Shown: positions 36,401-47,336, counted from the stretch's first letter. The stretch is 64,000 nucleotides of DNA from Macrostomum hystrix (GCA_950097015.1 CATNEN010000034.1:2395501-2459500); one strand, 5' to 3'. A program made the numbers and translations. The notes: generated by a model from the sequence alone, not told the origin.

Positions 36401-39400
36401 ACGCGGCTGTCAACCGGTGTCCGAGAGAGCCGGGGAGTACATTAGGTGTGCAGTCCCCACCTGCTAGTGTGCTTGACACAACACCTGCACTGGCCCTTGG
36501 GTCTAGTGTCAAGGATGATTATTATTATTAAAAAGCCAGAACTCAAACAAAAATAGAAATTAACGATAGTATAAGAAACCAAAATGGAAACAATATTATC
36601 AATCTTGCGCGCACCACTCGAAGCTATGTATTGTTCTCTTATACGTTACCATGGTGACAGCCGACGCGTCGAATATTTAAACATAAAAAACTGCTTCCTT
36701 CAGAAGCTTGCGCCAAAGCAGCAGAAGCCGGCCTCGCCGGGCAAGGAGCCGTCCAGCCAGAGGCTATCAGAACAGCGGCAACCTCAACAGACCGCAGCTG
36801 CCGCAGGCGACGATTTCGATGCAGGCTCTGATCTGCCCGAAGGTCTGGACGCTACCGCAGTCGCTGCGTCTAATCAAAGCTACGCCGAAAACGAAGCGGA
36901 ATACGCTGAAGAAGAGGAGGCTGACGAGTCTTCCCAGCAGTCCATGGTTGGCGGCGGCGGCGGAGATCTGCTGAGCGAACTGCGCCAGTCCGCGGACCAG
37001 CAGTGGTCTGAGCGACTGCGCCAGGCCGAGGCGGAGCTGGACGCGGCTAGGCGTGGCGAAGCCGAAGCCGCCGGAGCTGCCGAACGGTTGCAGCGCGAGC
37101 TGGCAGAACTAAGGCCGCGTCTGGAGACGCTGGAGGCCGAAGCGGCTGCTGCTGCAGCTGCCACCGCTGCAGGCGCTGAATTGGCGAAGCAGGTAACCAA
37201 TATCTTCCAAATCAATTATTCATACTGTTGAAATCTGTTCGATTTAGTTTATCATATTCTCAAATAAGTTCTTAAGTCTCAATTTATAGTGCTTTGCTTT
37301 TATTTCCTCAGTAATAAATCTGCACATTTTATCCCAAATATCGCAAATTTTTTTTGCTTCCGGTATCACAAAATCTTGTCCTGGATCGTTCCCTTTGGAT
37401 CCATTTTCCGGCTCCACAAATGGTTTTAATGTGCCATTGTTTTCCAATTTCAGATCCCATTAGAAGATTATGTCATCACTATCCTCAGATTGTATCACAC
37501 CACCTTCCAGATCCCAAAATCCTTAGATTGTATCAAATACTTCAGATCCCAAAATCCTCAGATTGTATCACCACCTTCCAGATCCCAAAATCCTCAGATT
37601 GCATCGCATCTTTGATCCCCAATTCCTCTTGCAGGAGGGCGGCGAACAGAAGCAGCCTCAACGCAATGTTCTGGAGCACAAATACCAAGTGGCGCTGTAC
37701 CAGATCGCCTCGCTTCAGCAGGAGCTGAAACGGCGTCAGGAGCGCGAGGACCTCCTGACCGGGCCGGAGCCGCGCAAGGAAGCCGAATTAGTCGCCGAGC
37801 TCATGCAGCTTCGGGATCGTTGCTCAGCCCAGGATGCGGCGGTGGCTGCGCTGCGCGATCGTCTTGGCGAGGCTGACAAGCGAGCCGCGTCGGCTGCCGA
37901 GCGCCTTCGAGCCAGCCTGACAGACGGCGCCAGGCTGTTAGCCGAGTTAGCGCAGGACTACAGCGCCGCCTGCACTCGGGACAATGTCGAGCCAGCTAAA
38001 CGACTGCTGGAGCTGGCCTCCGCTATTGCCGCGGTGAGATTTTTTAGGCTACATGAATTAGTGAATTTTTATATTTTTGGGTCCTGGCGTTAGATGTCTG
38101 GTAGGTTATGGGGTTGGATGTCTGGTAGGTTATGGGGTTGGATGTCCGGTAGGTTATGGGGTTGGATGTCCGGTAGGTTATGGGGTTGGATGTCCGGTAG
38201 GTTATGGGGTTGGATGTCTGGTTGGTTCTAGAGTTTGATGTCTGGTGGGTTATGGGGTTTGATGTCTGGTTGGTTCTAGAGTTTGATGTCTGCTGGGTTA
38301 TGGGGCTTGATGTCGGGTAGGTTATGGGGCTTGATGTCTGGTTGGTTCTAGAGTTTGATGTCTGGTGGGTTATGGGGTTTGATGTCTGGTTGGTTCTAGA
38401 GTTTGATGTCTGGTGGGTTATGGGGCTTGATGTCTGGTAGGTTATGGGGCTTGATGTCTGGTTGGTTCTAGAGTTTGATGTCTGGTGGGTTCTTGAGTTT
38501 GATGTCTGGTAGGTTCTTGAGTTTGATGTCTGGTAGGTTCTTGAGTTTGATGTCTGGTAGGTTCTTGAGTTTGATGTCTGGTAGGTTCTTAGCGACCCAT
38601 CCGATTCTGTTCTGCGGATCTGCTATCGCCAGAATCGTCATTTTATTTGTTCTCCCGGAAAGCGGCAATCTGGGACTTAAATCTTAACGTTCTGTCTTTT
38701 CCCCTTGACCGTCAATTTTACAGCCAAGTCTCGAGGCGCCAGCCGAAACTGACCCAGCCACCCTGACGCCTACCAACGAAGTCTTCGTTGACAGCGAGAA
38801 CACCGCAACCGCGGCCGCAGCCGCCGCAGCCGCCGATGCCGCGGAGCGCGCAGCCAAGGAGCAGCAGCGCCAGTGCGACCTGATGCGTCTGTTGCGTCGC
38901 CACCTAGCCGAAGCCCTGGAACGCGGCGCCGTCGGCAACGGAGGCAACAATGGCGGCGAGGGCAGCGACAGCCTGGAAGTGGAAGCGGCCATGTCTGAGC
39001 TGCGCGATCAGAATGCCAAACTGCGCGCTGCTCTGTCGGCCAAGCGGGAACAGATTGCCGCCCTGCGCGGTGTGCTCAAGACTAACAAGAACACGGCCGA
39101 GGTGGCGCTGGCCAATCTCAAGCAGAAGTACGAGAATGAGAAGTGCCTAGTTACCGAGACCATGCTGAAGCTGCGCGGCGAGCTGCGCGCATTGAAAGAG
39201 GACGCCGCAACCTTTGCCAGCCTGCGCGCCATGTTTGCCCAGCGCTGCGAGGAGTACGTCACCCAGATGGACGAGCTGCAGCGCCAGCTCCAGGCCGCCA
39301 ATGAGGAGAAGAAGACTTTGAACTCTCTGCTGCGAATGGCCATCCAGCAGAAACTGATGGTCACCCAGCAGCTGGAGGATCTGGAGATGGAGAAATCGCG

Positions 39401-39641
39401 TAGGTATGTCAGCCCGCCCGGCACGATGTCAACGCCGCCGCCGCCACCTCAGCCGCAGCCGACGGCGCCATCGCCGGCTGCTGCTGCTGCTGCTGCTGCT
39501 GTTTCAGCGGCGGCCGCTTACGTGAATCAGCGCCATCATCACCAGCAGTATATTCCTAATTCTGCCGGCTTGCTGCCAAGTTATCTGCCAAGTCACCACC
39601 AGCAGCCGCATCCTTATGTACTGCAGCAACATCAGTTTCAA

Positions 39642-39684
<43 letters not shown>

Positions 39685-40056
39685 TGCAGCGAGGTGTTGG
39701 CTCCGCAATCGCTGGTTCAGTGCATGTGAGTTATTTATATGCATTCCTTGGCTACAAATGCTTCTATGGTTAAAATCTATCGTCCTTTTCCTGGCGCATG
39801 GTGGGTGAAATCTGCATGCCTTGTTTGCTCACCCAATTTGTCTAAAAATTTCTGCTAGTTAAATTGCATTTTATTGTTCTCTGCGCCGCCACAGCGGCAT
39901 CAGCAGCAGCAGTCGACTAGGCGTTCTCGGCGTGGTGCCGCCGGCGGTGGCCACTGGCAACACCAGCGGCAACAGCAGCAGCAACTGCAGCAGCAGCAGC
40001 AGCTGGAGGAACCCATTGCAGAGATAGATGCAGAATCTCAGGATCAGCAGTATTGA
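30255..40056 (+). CDS. BicD: Bicaudal-D dynein cargo adaptor, six exons, 980 aa
   Basis: Exons 30255-30470, 32225-32899, 36704-37192, 37635-38033, 38724-39725 and 39895-40056 join in phase 0 throughout. The protein is mostly coiled coil. Residues 31-39 (EKIQAAQHG) hold the AAxxG CC1-box motif that binds dynein light intermediate chain. Exon 2 carries the conserved [15 protein letters not shown] and [13 protein letters not shown] segments. Residues about 690-820 are the cargo-binding C-terminal coil ([44 protein letters not shown]), the most conserved part of the family. BicD links dynein-dynactin to Rab6 vesicles, RNA-Egalitarian cargo or nuclear pores. An Ala/Pro/Gln-rich tail of about 160 residues after the coil is unusual. 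An internal donor at 39404 (g|gtatgt) could remove most of it. Confidence 0.94.
30471..32224. other. Bicaudal-D intron 1; nothing else seen
   Basis: A 1.75-kb strongly AT-rich intron, and one of the few introns of this gene without a minisatellite. Confidence 0.8.
32225..32899 (+). CDS. BicD: Bicaudal-D exon 2 (N-terminal coiled coil)
   Basis: 225 codons between ctcatag| and cgccag|gttagc. GC-rich coding sequence against an AT-rich intron background. Confidence 0.93.
32945..35115. repeat. 23-bp purine-rich minisatellite (GAGTGACTAAAAGGGAGGTG) in BicD intron 2
   Basis: A degenerate gactgaaact repeat at the left grades into about 85 copies of a 23-bp unit (variants ggagttgag, ggatgtgag, gacaaaaag). 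It starts about 45 nt after the splice donor. Confidence 0.97.
35822..36012 (-). mobile_element. Degenerate tRNA-SINE copy (family 2), minus orientation
   Basis: It shares with the copy at 45470 the blocks gtgtgtacatctgccctgac, cattgt..caggcagtgta and gcgagaggcgaaagcg, but has internal deletions. An old copy with no clear flanking duplication. Confidence 0.75.
36133..36526 (+). mobile_element. tRNA-derived SINE (family 1) with 10-bp target duplication
   Basis: A tRNA-like head has an A box (tagctcagtcagtaagg) and B box (gggttcgactccc), followed by about 320 bp of unrelated body and an (ATT)n tail. It is flanked by ATTAAAAAGC at 36123-36132 and 36527-36536. The head folds like a tRNA only in part, and the long body with target duplication marks it as a SINE rather than a tRNA gene. 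Confidence 0.9.
36704..37192 (+). CDS. BicD: Bicaudal-D exon 3
   Basis: 163 codons between cttcag| and aagcag|gtaacc. An acidic, Ala/Glu-rich linker is followed by a coiled coil. This is the least conserved part of the protein. Confidence 0.85.
37455..37625. repeat. Short 35-bp-class repeat in BicD intron 3
   Basis: Four to five degenerate units built around cagatcccaaaatcctcaga, ending just before the acceptor at 37634. Confidence 0.8.
37635..38033 (+). CDS. BicD: Bicaudal-D exon 4
   Basis: 133 codons between cttgcag| and gccgcg|gtgaga. It contains the conserved [12 protein letters not shown], which matches the second coiled-coil block of BICD proteins. Confidence 0.9.
38096..38592. repeat. 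24-bp minisatellite (GATGTCTGGTAGGTTATGGG) in BicD intron 4
   Basis: About 20 units beginning 62 nt after the donor, with variants (ggttctagagttt, ggttcttgagttt) grouped in blocks. Confidence 0.95.
38724..39725 (+). CDS. BicD: Bicaudal-D exon 5 (cargo-binding domain)
   Basis: 334 codons between ttttacag| and cagtgcat|gtgagt. The conserved C-terminal coil is followed by Pro, Ala, His and Gln runs, including a pure (CAG) tract at 39642-39681. Confidence 0.92.
39895..40056 (+). CDS. BicD: Bicaudal-D exon 6 (Gln-rich C-terminus)
   Basis: 53 codons plus stop after the acceptor gccacag|. Rich in Gln, Arg and Gly, with no family counterpart. It is included because the acceptor is good and the frame and composition continue from exon 5. 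Confidence 0.7.
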   Translation, partial: RHQQQQSTRRSRRGAAGGGHWQHQRQQQQQLQQQQQLEEPIAEIDAESQDQQY

Positions 40057-43000
40057 TAATTAATCCAGAATTATATTGCGTCAGTATGAAAACTTGTTCC
40101 CCTACTCAAAATCATAGTTATAACTTTGTTATGTTTTTTGCTTTCATATTGATAGTGCTAACATAAAAAAATCTATTTCAGTATTATTCATACTCATTTT
40201 TGCGTGCACTTCATATCTAACTCGATTTCTTTCATGAGATCTCTAACCATCTAATGTGTCCAATTCGGAAAATACTCAATCTGACCGAATCTGCTTTGCA
40301 GAAGAGAAAATCTGGTTTGCTTAAGCAGCGTCAGTCCGTCATTTCACTGTGCTACAGTCGGCAGCAGTGAAACAAGGTGGAAGCGTTTGAGTTTAGCGCC
40401 AATTTACTCAAATTATCCAGATAGTAGAGTTACGATTTTACTACTTAAAAGATGAACAATTTAAGTAGACCACTTTATCTCGTTGATAACATATTGCAAT
40501 TTTTGTTTTAGAATAAAATTCTTTATTTGCTACTTGCTACTAAAAGTAGTGCAGTGCTAACATGTGCGCTTTCAAAATTACTGTAAAGAACTGATTTCTA
40601 ACTCTGAAATAAGCAGAATCATATTTAATGCGGCCAATATTTGTGCTGTGTGTAACATCAAATTATCAAATTATTTAATTCACACTTTCGCATTGATACT
40701 CACTTTCTCATTTCCACCTGATTACAATTTCAGAGGCCGATCTATTTCCAACTGCCGAGAAAGGATCCGAAGTAGGGCCACTCATTCTAATAGAAGGTTT
40801 TGTCGTCGAGTTGACTCGTCGCATGAATTATCTGGCTTTTCTACACAGCTGAGCCACTGAACTTAATGCTTGCGTTTTCTCAGTTGCTATGGTTACTATA
40901 ATCTCACTTAATTTTCTGCTGGCATTATAAGGCTTGTACCGCTCCAGTCATCAATTGTTACCTATTGTTCCTATTGTTATCTACTATAAGAACTAAATTA
41001 TAATGAAGTATAAATATCGATGGATACAAAACTGATTTGTCTTTCTCTCCTATTGAAGGGCTATTTGCTTATCTATCTATTCTTTACTTATCGAAAGTCC
41101 TATATATATTATGTTAGTCTACCGCTAAGGGCACACTTTAGACAATGGCTGCCTTTGTTATTTGAATTCAAATTTATGCATAGTTCTACACTAGACTGTA
41201 CTCAAATTCCATGTGCAATTTTCGTGTGTATATTGTGTGTACAAGAAAAATGGTTTTGACAGATTTTCTGTTAGACGTACTAACATGGATGCAATCATAG
41301 ATTACATCAGAGCTTCTTAATTACAAATTTTTAATTTTTGTTTGTTTTCATCGCCTTACCTGAAGTGCTTAATACATGCTAGGGCTCTAAAAGAATTGTT
41401 TTCCGGGTCCGGGAGTCCGGGAGTTTAAACCTAAGCCCTCGACGAACAATAGCACTTGATTCCCGACTGCTTCCAGTGCTAGCATTAGCTGGGATATAAA
41501 ATTTAAGTACTCAACCCTTAGGATACTCAACTCGGAGGACATGGATACAGCTGAGACCATTGACTGTACATCGGGTGTTTAGCTTTGTTCTCCAGGTGTT
41601 ACATCTAAAATCCTAAATGTTGTCAATTTACCGGATTTACGTAGATTTCCAGGTTTTTAATGTGTAAATGTTTTTGGGATTTCGAATCTTTATGATCACT
41701 TCTGATCTAGGTCTCATTAGTAATCTGCTAATTTAAAAGTTTTACCTACCTTTTTCTCTTTTTACATATTATCGATTCGATGATTCGAACAGTTTCTACT
41801 CTGGGTTTTGTACTATATTACATACAAAATCTAATAAAGAAAATATTTTTTAACTTTATCTAGAAAGTAAGTTCATTTTTGCAAGTTTACTATAAAAATG
41901 CTTCAGCTTGCTCTCCTGGCGATGAAATTTTAGAATAGTGAATAATTGAGATTTTATTCTGTATGCTTATTTCTGCTTTTGTCTATTGAACTGTATAGTT
42001 AGTTTCATAACTTATTATACTATTGTCGCGTTCAAACAGCTCTAGCTGCTTTGGCTTGCCTTCGCGCCTCACTGTCTCTCTTCTTTATCGCAAAAAATGT
42101 TACAGGTTTTTGGTCTCGCCTTCTGCTTCTCTTGTTCTTGCAATGCCTCATCATATTGACATTTTCGAGTAGTGTGCTTAGGCTTTTATACAATTATTTG
42201 TTCTCTGCTACTTAGGCCAGCCTTGTGACTTACGCCACATTCCTTAAACACAAAACGTTAAATAAAGTGCGATTCCAGTGCTGCCCATTGTTGATTTATT
42301 ATGTTTCGAGCAAGTGCCTAGACTGCATTTTTATGCTTTAAATATTTATCTTCTACTTATATCTAAACATAAGATACGTTATTGTTTGGTTACATACACA
42401 GAAATTAACAAATGCTTGTAGTTTTTCTAACTAGCTGCAGTCTTGAAATCAATGTGAAGCCTTTAAAAAAACTGCCTTTGCCTAATTTTTGTATACATAT
42501 TACTAATTTATAATTTGGCTTGTTTTATCAACTGTAAACGCAATCCAAAAATAATGGCTGTCAGGTCTCGTATCGCGTTATTTTATAGTTTCACTTATTT
42601 AAAATTCATAGCATCACAAATAAAAGTAAGCACAAACTCGTTTCCTTTGCTTACTACGTGAAACACAATAGTGATTCTGTATGTTGGAGTAAAATTTCTG
42701 TTTTGGCAATAAATTATAATTTCAAGGAGTTAACAAAGAGCGATGCTAGAAGCTTTTAAGTCGCGTTGATTAATTTTATCGCTTATCTGTTGAATTGCCT
42801 TATACTCTTCCTCGCAAAGTAGTGCTTTCAGTCCTCTTATTTCAAAGACCTATATTAATTAAGTAGGGTGATTAATGCTCATACCATTAATTACCCGACA
42901 CAAAGATAAAAGAATCAAATGTGGCATCGCTTATGTATTCTAATAATTCTAGTCATTAAAAATTTCGACAAGATAATGTTAGATAAAGATTTCATACATG

Positions 43001-44163
43001 GTTTTATGAATAATGCTTGCAATAAGACTTACTAGAGAAAGTAATTAGGAAGTGGCTATTAGTACGGCATTTACGCGTAAATTTAAATTTACGAATCTAT
43101 GTGTCGACCGTAATTATTATTATTATATATAAAGTTGACCAGTGCATGTCCCGACTCCCAACGGTTACAATATGTATGATAAAGATAAACGTATTTTTTT
43201 ACAAATAAATACCATCCAAGTATTAACATTCGTTCGAAATAAATTAAAAGTTTGAATAGAATTTATGCTTTCTTTTAGTCGATGTGCAGCCCATTTCGTT
43301 TCTATTCAGCTAAGTTTTTAAGGATTTGTTTCCAATTTTTAACATTTTAACTCAAGTTACTCGACTATCCATCAATTAAGCATTCTGCCATTCCAGAGGC
43401 ACCAAGGACCCATTTTTAAAGCAAGGCATCCTAATGCTAAAATCAGACAGTCCAGGCAGCCTTAGACAGACAGCCTTATTACTAAGGCCCAATAAAATGT
43501 TGTTACTTAAAAAGTTAGCTTAAGCTATTGACATTTTAGGCCTACTATAACATAATTATTATTTATACTTATATTTTAAAGAATTACAATAGTATAAAAA
43601 TATTTTAGGTGGCAAAGTGGACTGACAGGAGATGGACTGGAAACTAATAGATAAATAGGCATATTAGGCAAGTACTATTATCTCTACAAGTACAGTGAAT
43701 AAAAATTAACTAATAAATATTTTTTCTAAGGAAGCTAGGTCAATTATAAGGTTTAAAAAGATACAAATATATTATCACATTAGGATTTTAATATTTCTGT
43801 GTTTTCAGTACCTTACTCGTTAGGTTTTTGTTGGCTGTCAATCTTTCAAAGTCAGTTTTATATTCAAAAAAGTTCTGCCCTAATGCAAGTTTTAAATTCA
43901 TTTCAAGCTTTTCATCAGTTTTATTATTTTTTGATTCAGTGAATTAATTTTTGGTTGAAAGTTTGAAAGTCATATCACTCACTTGAAAAGTTTAAATCCA
44001 AACCTTTACTTCCTTTTAATCATTAAACAAAAAGTTTATTGTTATTGATTATGCTAATATACAGCAAATAATTTAGGCCTAGCCTTTCTCATGCTTAGGC
44101 CTTTTTGCACACCCTTCTGGCACTAACTTCTGGGGTAATACACTAGTAAAAAATATTCTGCAG
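40057..44163. other. BicD 3' region and BicD-OGG1 intergenic; no further gene seen
   Basis: AT-rich. AATAAA at 40512-40517 is a possible polyadenylation signal for BicD. I found no upstream OGG1 exon with an ATG. Confidence 0.55.
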
Positions 44164-44394
44164 CGAAAGAAGGCTTTAACAGCAGTGGCGGCAGCTGCGC
44201 CTGCATTTGCCAGCAACATCGGCATTTGGCACTCCCTTGCCTGTCCATCAGCCGAGTTGAACCTTGGCGTTACCTTGGCCTGTGGCCAGAGTTTTCGCTG
44301 GCGCCATCTGGAGCTTGATGGCTGCTGGGCTGGTGTCCACTCTGACAGGGTCTGGCTACTGCGAAGGCCTAATTCTGAGTATATCGAGTTTCAG
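44164..44394 (+). CDS. OGG1: OGG1 first visible exon
   Basis: 77 codons from after ttctgcag to gagtttcag|gttgga. Codes for the N-terminal antiparallel beta domain with GQSFRW. A GTG at 44185 is an unlikely start. Confidence 0.85.
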
Positions 44395-47336
44395 GTTGGA
44401 GTCCTGTGGGTGTGACTGGGATTATCTCAGATGCTCAGTTTGGGATTGGAATCTTCCCAAATCCACTGATTGTGATTGGAATCTTCCCACATCCTCTGGT
44501 TGTGATTGGAATCTTCCCAAATCCTCTGGTTGTGATTGGAATCTTCCCAAATCCTCTGGTTGTGATTGGAATCTTCCCAAATCCTCTGGTTGTGATTGGA
44601 ATCTTCCCAGATCCTCTGGTTTTGATTGGAATCTTCCCAAATCCTCTGGTTGTGATTGGAATCTTCCCAAATCCTCTGGTTGTGATTGGAATCTTCCCAG
44701 ATCCTCTGGTTGTGATTGGAATCTTCCCAGATCCTCTGGTTGTGATTGGAATCTTCCCAGATCCTCTGGTTTTGATTGGAATCTTCTCAAATCATCTGTG
44801 TGTGGTTGGAATCTTCCCAGATCCTCTGGTTGTGATTGGAATCTTCCCAGATCCTCTGGTTGTGATTGGAATCTTCCCAGATCCTCTGGTTGTGATTGGA
44901 ATCTTCCCAGATCCTCTGGTTGTGATTGGAATCTTCCCAGATCCTCTGGTTGTGATTGGAATCTTCCCAGATCATCTGGTTTTGATTGAAATCTTCCCAG
45001 ATCCTCTGGTTATCCTCTAGTCTGAAAATGGCTATTGGAATAGAGTCAAGCTTTTAGAAATAATGTTTAGATATTGTCCGCAGGTTTACCCACCGGTGGC
45101 TGACCCCACTGTGGATCGGCAGCAGCTGGTCGACTATCTCCGCCTAGACGGGCCAACTCTGGTCAGCCTGTACAACGGCTGGAGCTCAGCAGATCCTGTG
45201 TTTCGCTCAGTCTGCAGCCAATTCCCGGAGGTTCGAGTTCGCCTACTCCGACAATGCCCGCTAGAGAATCTGTTCAGCTTCATCTGCTCCTCAAATAATA
45301 ACATTGCCAGAATTAGCCAGCTGGTTGAGAAGCTTTGCCTGCACTTTGGCTGCCTAATCTGCACTGTTGACGGGCGCGAGTATTATAGCTTTCCGCAGGT
45401 GAGCCAAGGCCCTTCGGTGTTTTGGATGTGTGGAGCATCTACTAAAGGATAATCCTGTCTTACATGATATAATAATAATAGTTGCAGGAGGGCTGCGGGC
45501 AGTGCCCATAATTTAGTGACACTTGACCCGCAGCCAGTGAGGAGGCAATTCTGGCCATTTCGCTGACTCCTGAGCACACACGCACACAGAACTGTACGCA
45601 GACACACGTCCACACAGGTGTGTACATCTGCCCTGACTTTCTCATCATCAGGCAGTGTACATTTCACTGTGCCTTGGAGGTTGGCCCTCAAGGGCGTAAA
45701 TTGCTCGACAAGCCCCCAAGCCTTCTCTCCGTGGCTGCGCCCCAAATGAATGTGGCCTCGCTGTGGAATCGAACGTAGGGACCGTGGTGCGAGAGGCAAA
45801 CGCGATAACCGCTCTGCCACTGATCGCCCCATCTTACATGATAGTTCCCATTAAAATCCATGGACAAGCAACCCAATGAATGCATGAAGTCACTCCCAAC
45901 CAAAAAAGTCTATTAGACGTGCATTTTACGCCCTTGAGGGCCAACCTCCAAGGCGCAGTGAAATGTACACTGCCTGACGATGAGAAAGTCAGGGCAAATG
46001 TACACACCTGTGTGAGCGTGTGCCTGCGTACAGTATCTGTGTGCGTGTGTGCTCAGGAGTCAGCGAAATGGGCAGAATTGCCTCCTCGCTGGCTGTGGGT
46101 CTAGTGTCACTAATTGATGTGGCATTGCCCGCAGCCCTCCTGCGATTATTATTATTATTCCCCTAGCAACACCGTAGTTAATCGCCTAGCAAAGCTGTAA
46201 TTACTCACCTAGCAACGCTGTGATTACTCCCCTAGCAACACTGTGATTACTCCCCTAGCAACGCTGTGATTACTCCCCTAGCAACACTGTGATTACTCCC
46301 CTAGCAACGCTGTGATTACTCCCCTAGCAACGCTGTAGTTAATCGCCTAATAACGACGTGGTCAATTCCCAAGCAACGCTGTGGTCAATTTCTAATCATA
46401 ATCCGAAATCTAGGTTGCGGACCTTTGTGACGCGGAAGTGGAACCTCGCCTTCGCGCCCTCGGCTTCGGCTATCGGGCCAGATTCATCGTGGAGAGCGCG
46501 CGACGCCTCCTTGATCTGGGCGGCGCTGATTGGCTCGCCGATCTGCGCTTATCTCCGCCCGAGGTCATCAGGCGTCGTCTAGTTGGCGAATTTAGCGGCG
46601 TAGGTCGCAAAGTGGCCGACTGCGTCTGCCTGATGTCACTAGATCAGCTGCACCTGGTGCCAGTGGATGTTCACGTAATGCGCATAGCCAGGACTCTCTA
46701 CGGCCTGCCTGCGTCGACTAAAAGCCTCACCGAGGCTGCCTATCAGGTTGAATTCTTATTAACTTTATTTTGGAATGGCAGGATTCACTTCCGGTTCTGG
46801 ATATCTTCCTTCTGGAATCGTAGGAGTCACTTTCGGTTCTGGGTATCGACCTTGTGGAATCGCAGGATTCATTTCTGGTTCTGGGTATCGTCCTTGTGGA
46901 ATCGCAGGAGTCATTTCCGGTTTTGGGTATCGACCTTGTGGAATCGCAGGATTCATTTCCGGTTCTGGGATCGTCCTTATTTGGAAGTTTTGACAGTTTA
47001 GGAATCGTCATGGATCTAGTGTTTGGCCTTCTCTCACTTCTCAGTTCCCTCATCTCCTAGGCCATCAGCGAATTCTTCCCAACCCTGTGGCAGCCGCACG
47101 CCGGTTGGGCGCACACGGTGCTGTTCTCAGCTGACCTGGCTCGCTTCCAGCATCTGCGCACAACGGCCGATGGCCCGAAACCTGACCTGCTCGCGTTGAG
47201 CGTCGAGCCGGTGATTGCTGAAGTTCAAGAAGACGCATCGACTGCTGTTAGCTTCTCGACGGCAGCTGACGGGGCTGGCTCGCGCAAACGAAAACGAAAG
47301 GGTCAGCCAAGGGGTCTAATAAAGCACGCAGTCTGA
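44164..47336 (+). CDS. OGG1: 8-oxoguanine DNA glycosylase/lyase OGG1, four exons
   Basis: Exons 44164-44394, 45084-45398, 46414-46746 and 47061-47336 join in phase 0 (384 codons plus stop). OGG1 excises 8-oxoguanine paired with cytosine and cleaves the strand by beta-elimination, in nucleus and mitochondria. Visible family marks are CGQSFRWRHLE, LFSFICSSNNNIARI, the helix-hairpin-helix GVGRKVADCVCLMSLD with the catalytic Lys, VPVDVHV with the catalytic Asp, and HAGWAHTVLFSADL. No in-frame ATG precedes these motifs. The frame is open back to an acceptor-like ttctgcag at 44163, so the start codon must come from an unseen upstream exon or a spliced leader. A basic, Ala-rich N-terminus may target mitochondria. 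The C-terminal tail ends in a KRKRK cluster, a possible nuclear signal. Confidence 0.95.
44420..45020. repeat. 30-bp minisatellite (GATTGGAATCTTCCCAGATC) in OGG1 intron 1
   Basis: About 20 near-identical 30-bp units starting about 25 nt after the donor and ending about 60 nt before the acceptor. Open on both strands. Confidence 0.97.
45084..45398 (+). CDS. OGG1: OGG1 second visible exon
   Basis: 105 codons between tgtccgcag| and tttccgcag|gtgagc, including the SSNNNIARI motif. Confidence 0.95.
45470..45831 (-). mobile_element. tRNA-derived SINE (family 2), full length, 12-bp target duplication
   Basis: Read on the minus strand it has a tRNA-like head (A box tggcagagcggt, B box gttcgattcca), a body with cgcccttgagggccaacctc, and an ATT-rich tail. 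It is flanked by TCTTACATGATA at 45458-45469 and 45832-45843. Located in OGG1 intron 2. Confidence 0.92.
45921..46159 (+). mobile_element. 5'-truncated SINE (family 2), plus orientation
   Basis: Body and (ATT)n tail of the same family without the tRNA head. It faces the 45470 copy at a distance of about 90 bp, forming an inverted pair of about 235 bp inside the intron. Confidence 0.9.
46165..46390. repeat. 23-bp minisatellite (GCTGTGATTACTCCCCTAGC) in OGG1 intron 2
   Basis: About 9-10 units beginning at the end of the truncated SINE and stopping 23 nt before the acceptor. Confidence 0.93.
46414..46746 (+). CDS. OGG1: OGG1 third visible exon (catalytic HhH)
   Basis: 111 codons between aatctag| and tatcag|gttgaa. 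Contains the catalytic Lys (GVGRK) and Asp (VPVDVH). Confidence 0.96.
46770..46985. repeat. 42-bp minisatellite (contains GGAATCGCAGGATTCATTTC) in OGG1 intron 3
   Basis: About five units starting about 24 nt after the donor. Open in several frames. Confidence 0.93.
47061..47336 (+). CDS. OGG1: OGG1 last exon
   Basis: 91 codons and TGA after ctcctag|. Starts with the conserved FFPTLWQPHAGWAHTVLF. An AATAAA at 47317-47322 lies inside the last codons. Confidence 0.93.
   Translation, partial: AISEFFPTLWQPHAGWAHTVLFSADLARFQHLRTTADGPKPDLLALSVEPVIAEVQEDASTAVSFSTAADGAGSRKRKRKGQPRGLIKHAV
47317..47322 (+). promoter_or_regulatory. Candidate polyadenylation signal overlapping the OGG1 coding end
   Basis: AATAAA located 12-17 nt before the end of the TGA stop. 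If used, cleavage would fall just past the stop and give a very short 3' UTR. Confidence 0.45.

Noticed and set aside
44185-44187. GTG as the OGG1 start codon
   Set aside because: Non-AUG initiation is possible but unneeded; the frame extends upstream to a good acceptor and residue spacing to human OGG1 favours the longer form.
45063-45832. Open frames across 45383-45832 on the minus strand and 45880-46104 on the plus strand
   Set aside because: They cover SINE copies in OGG1 intron 2.
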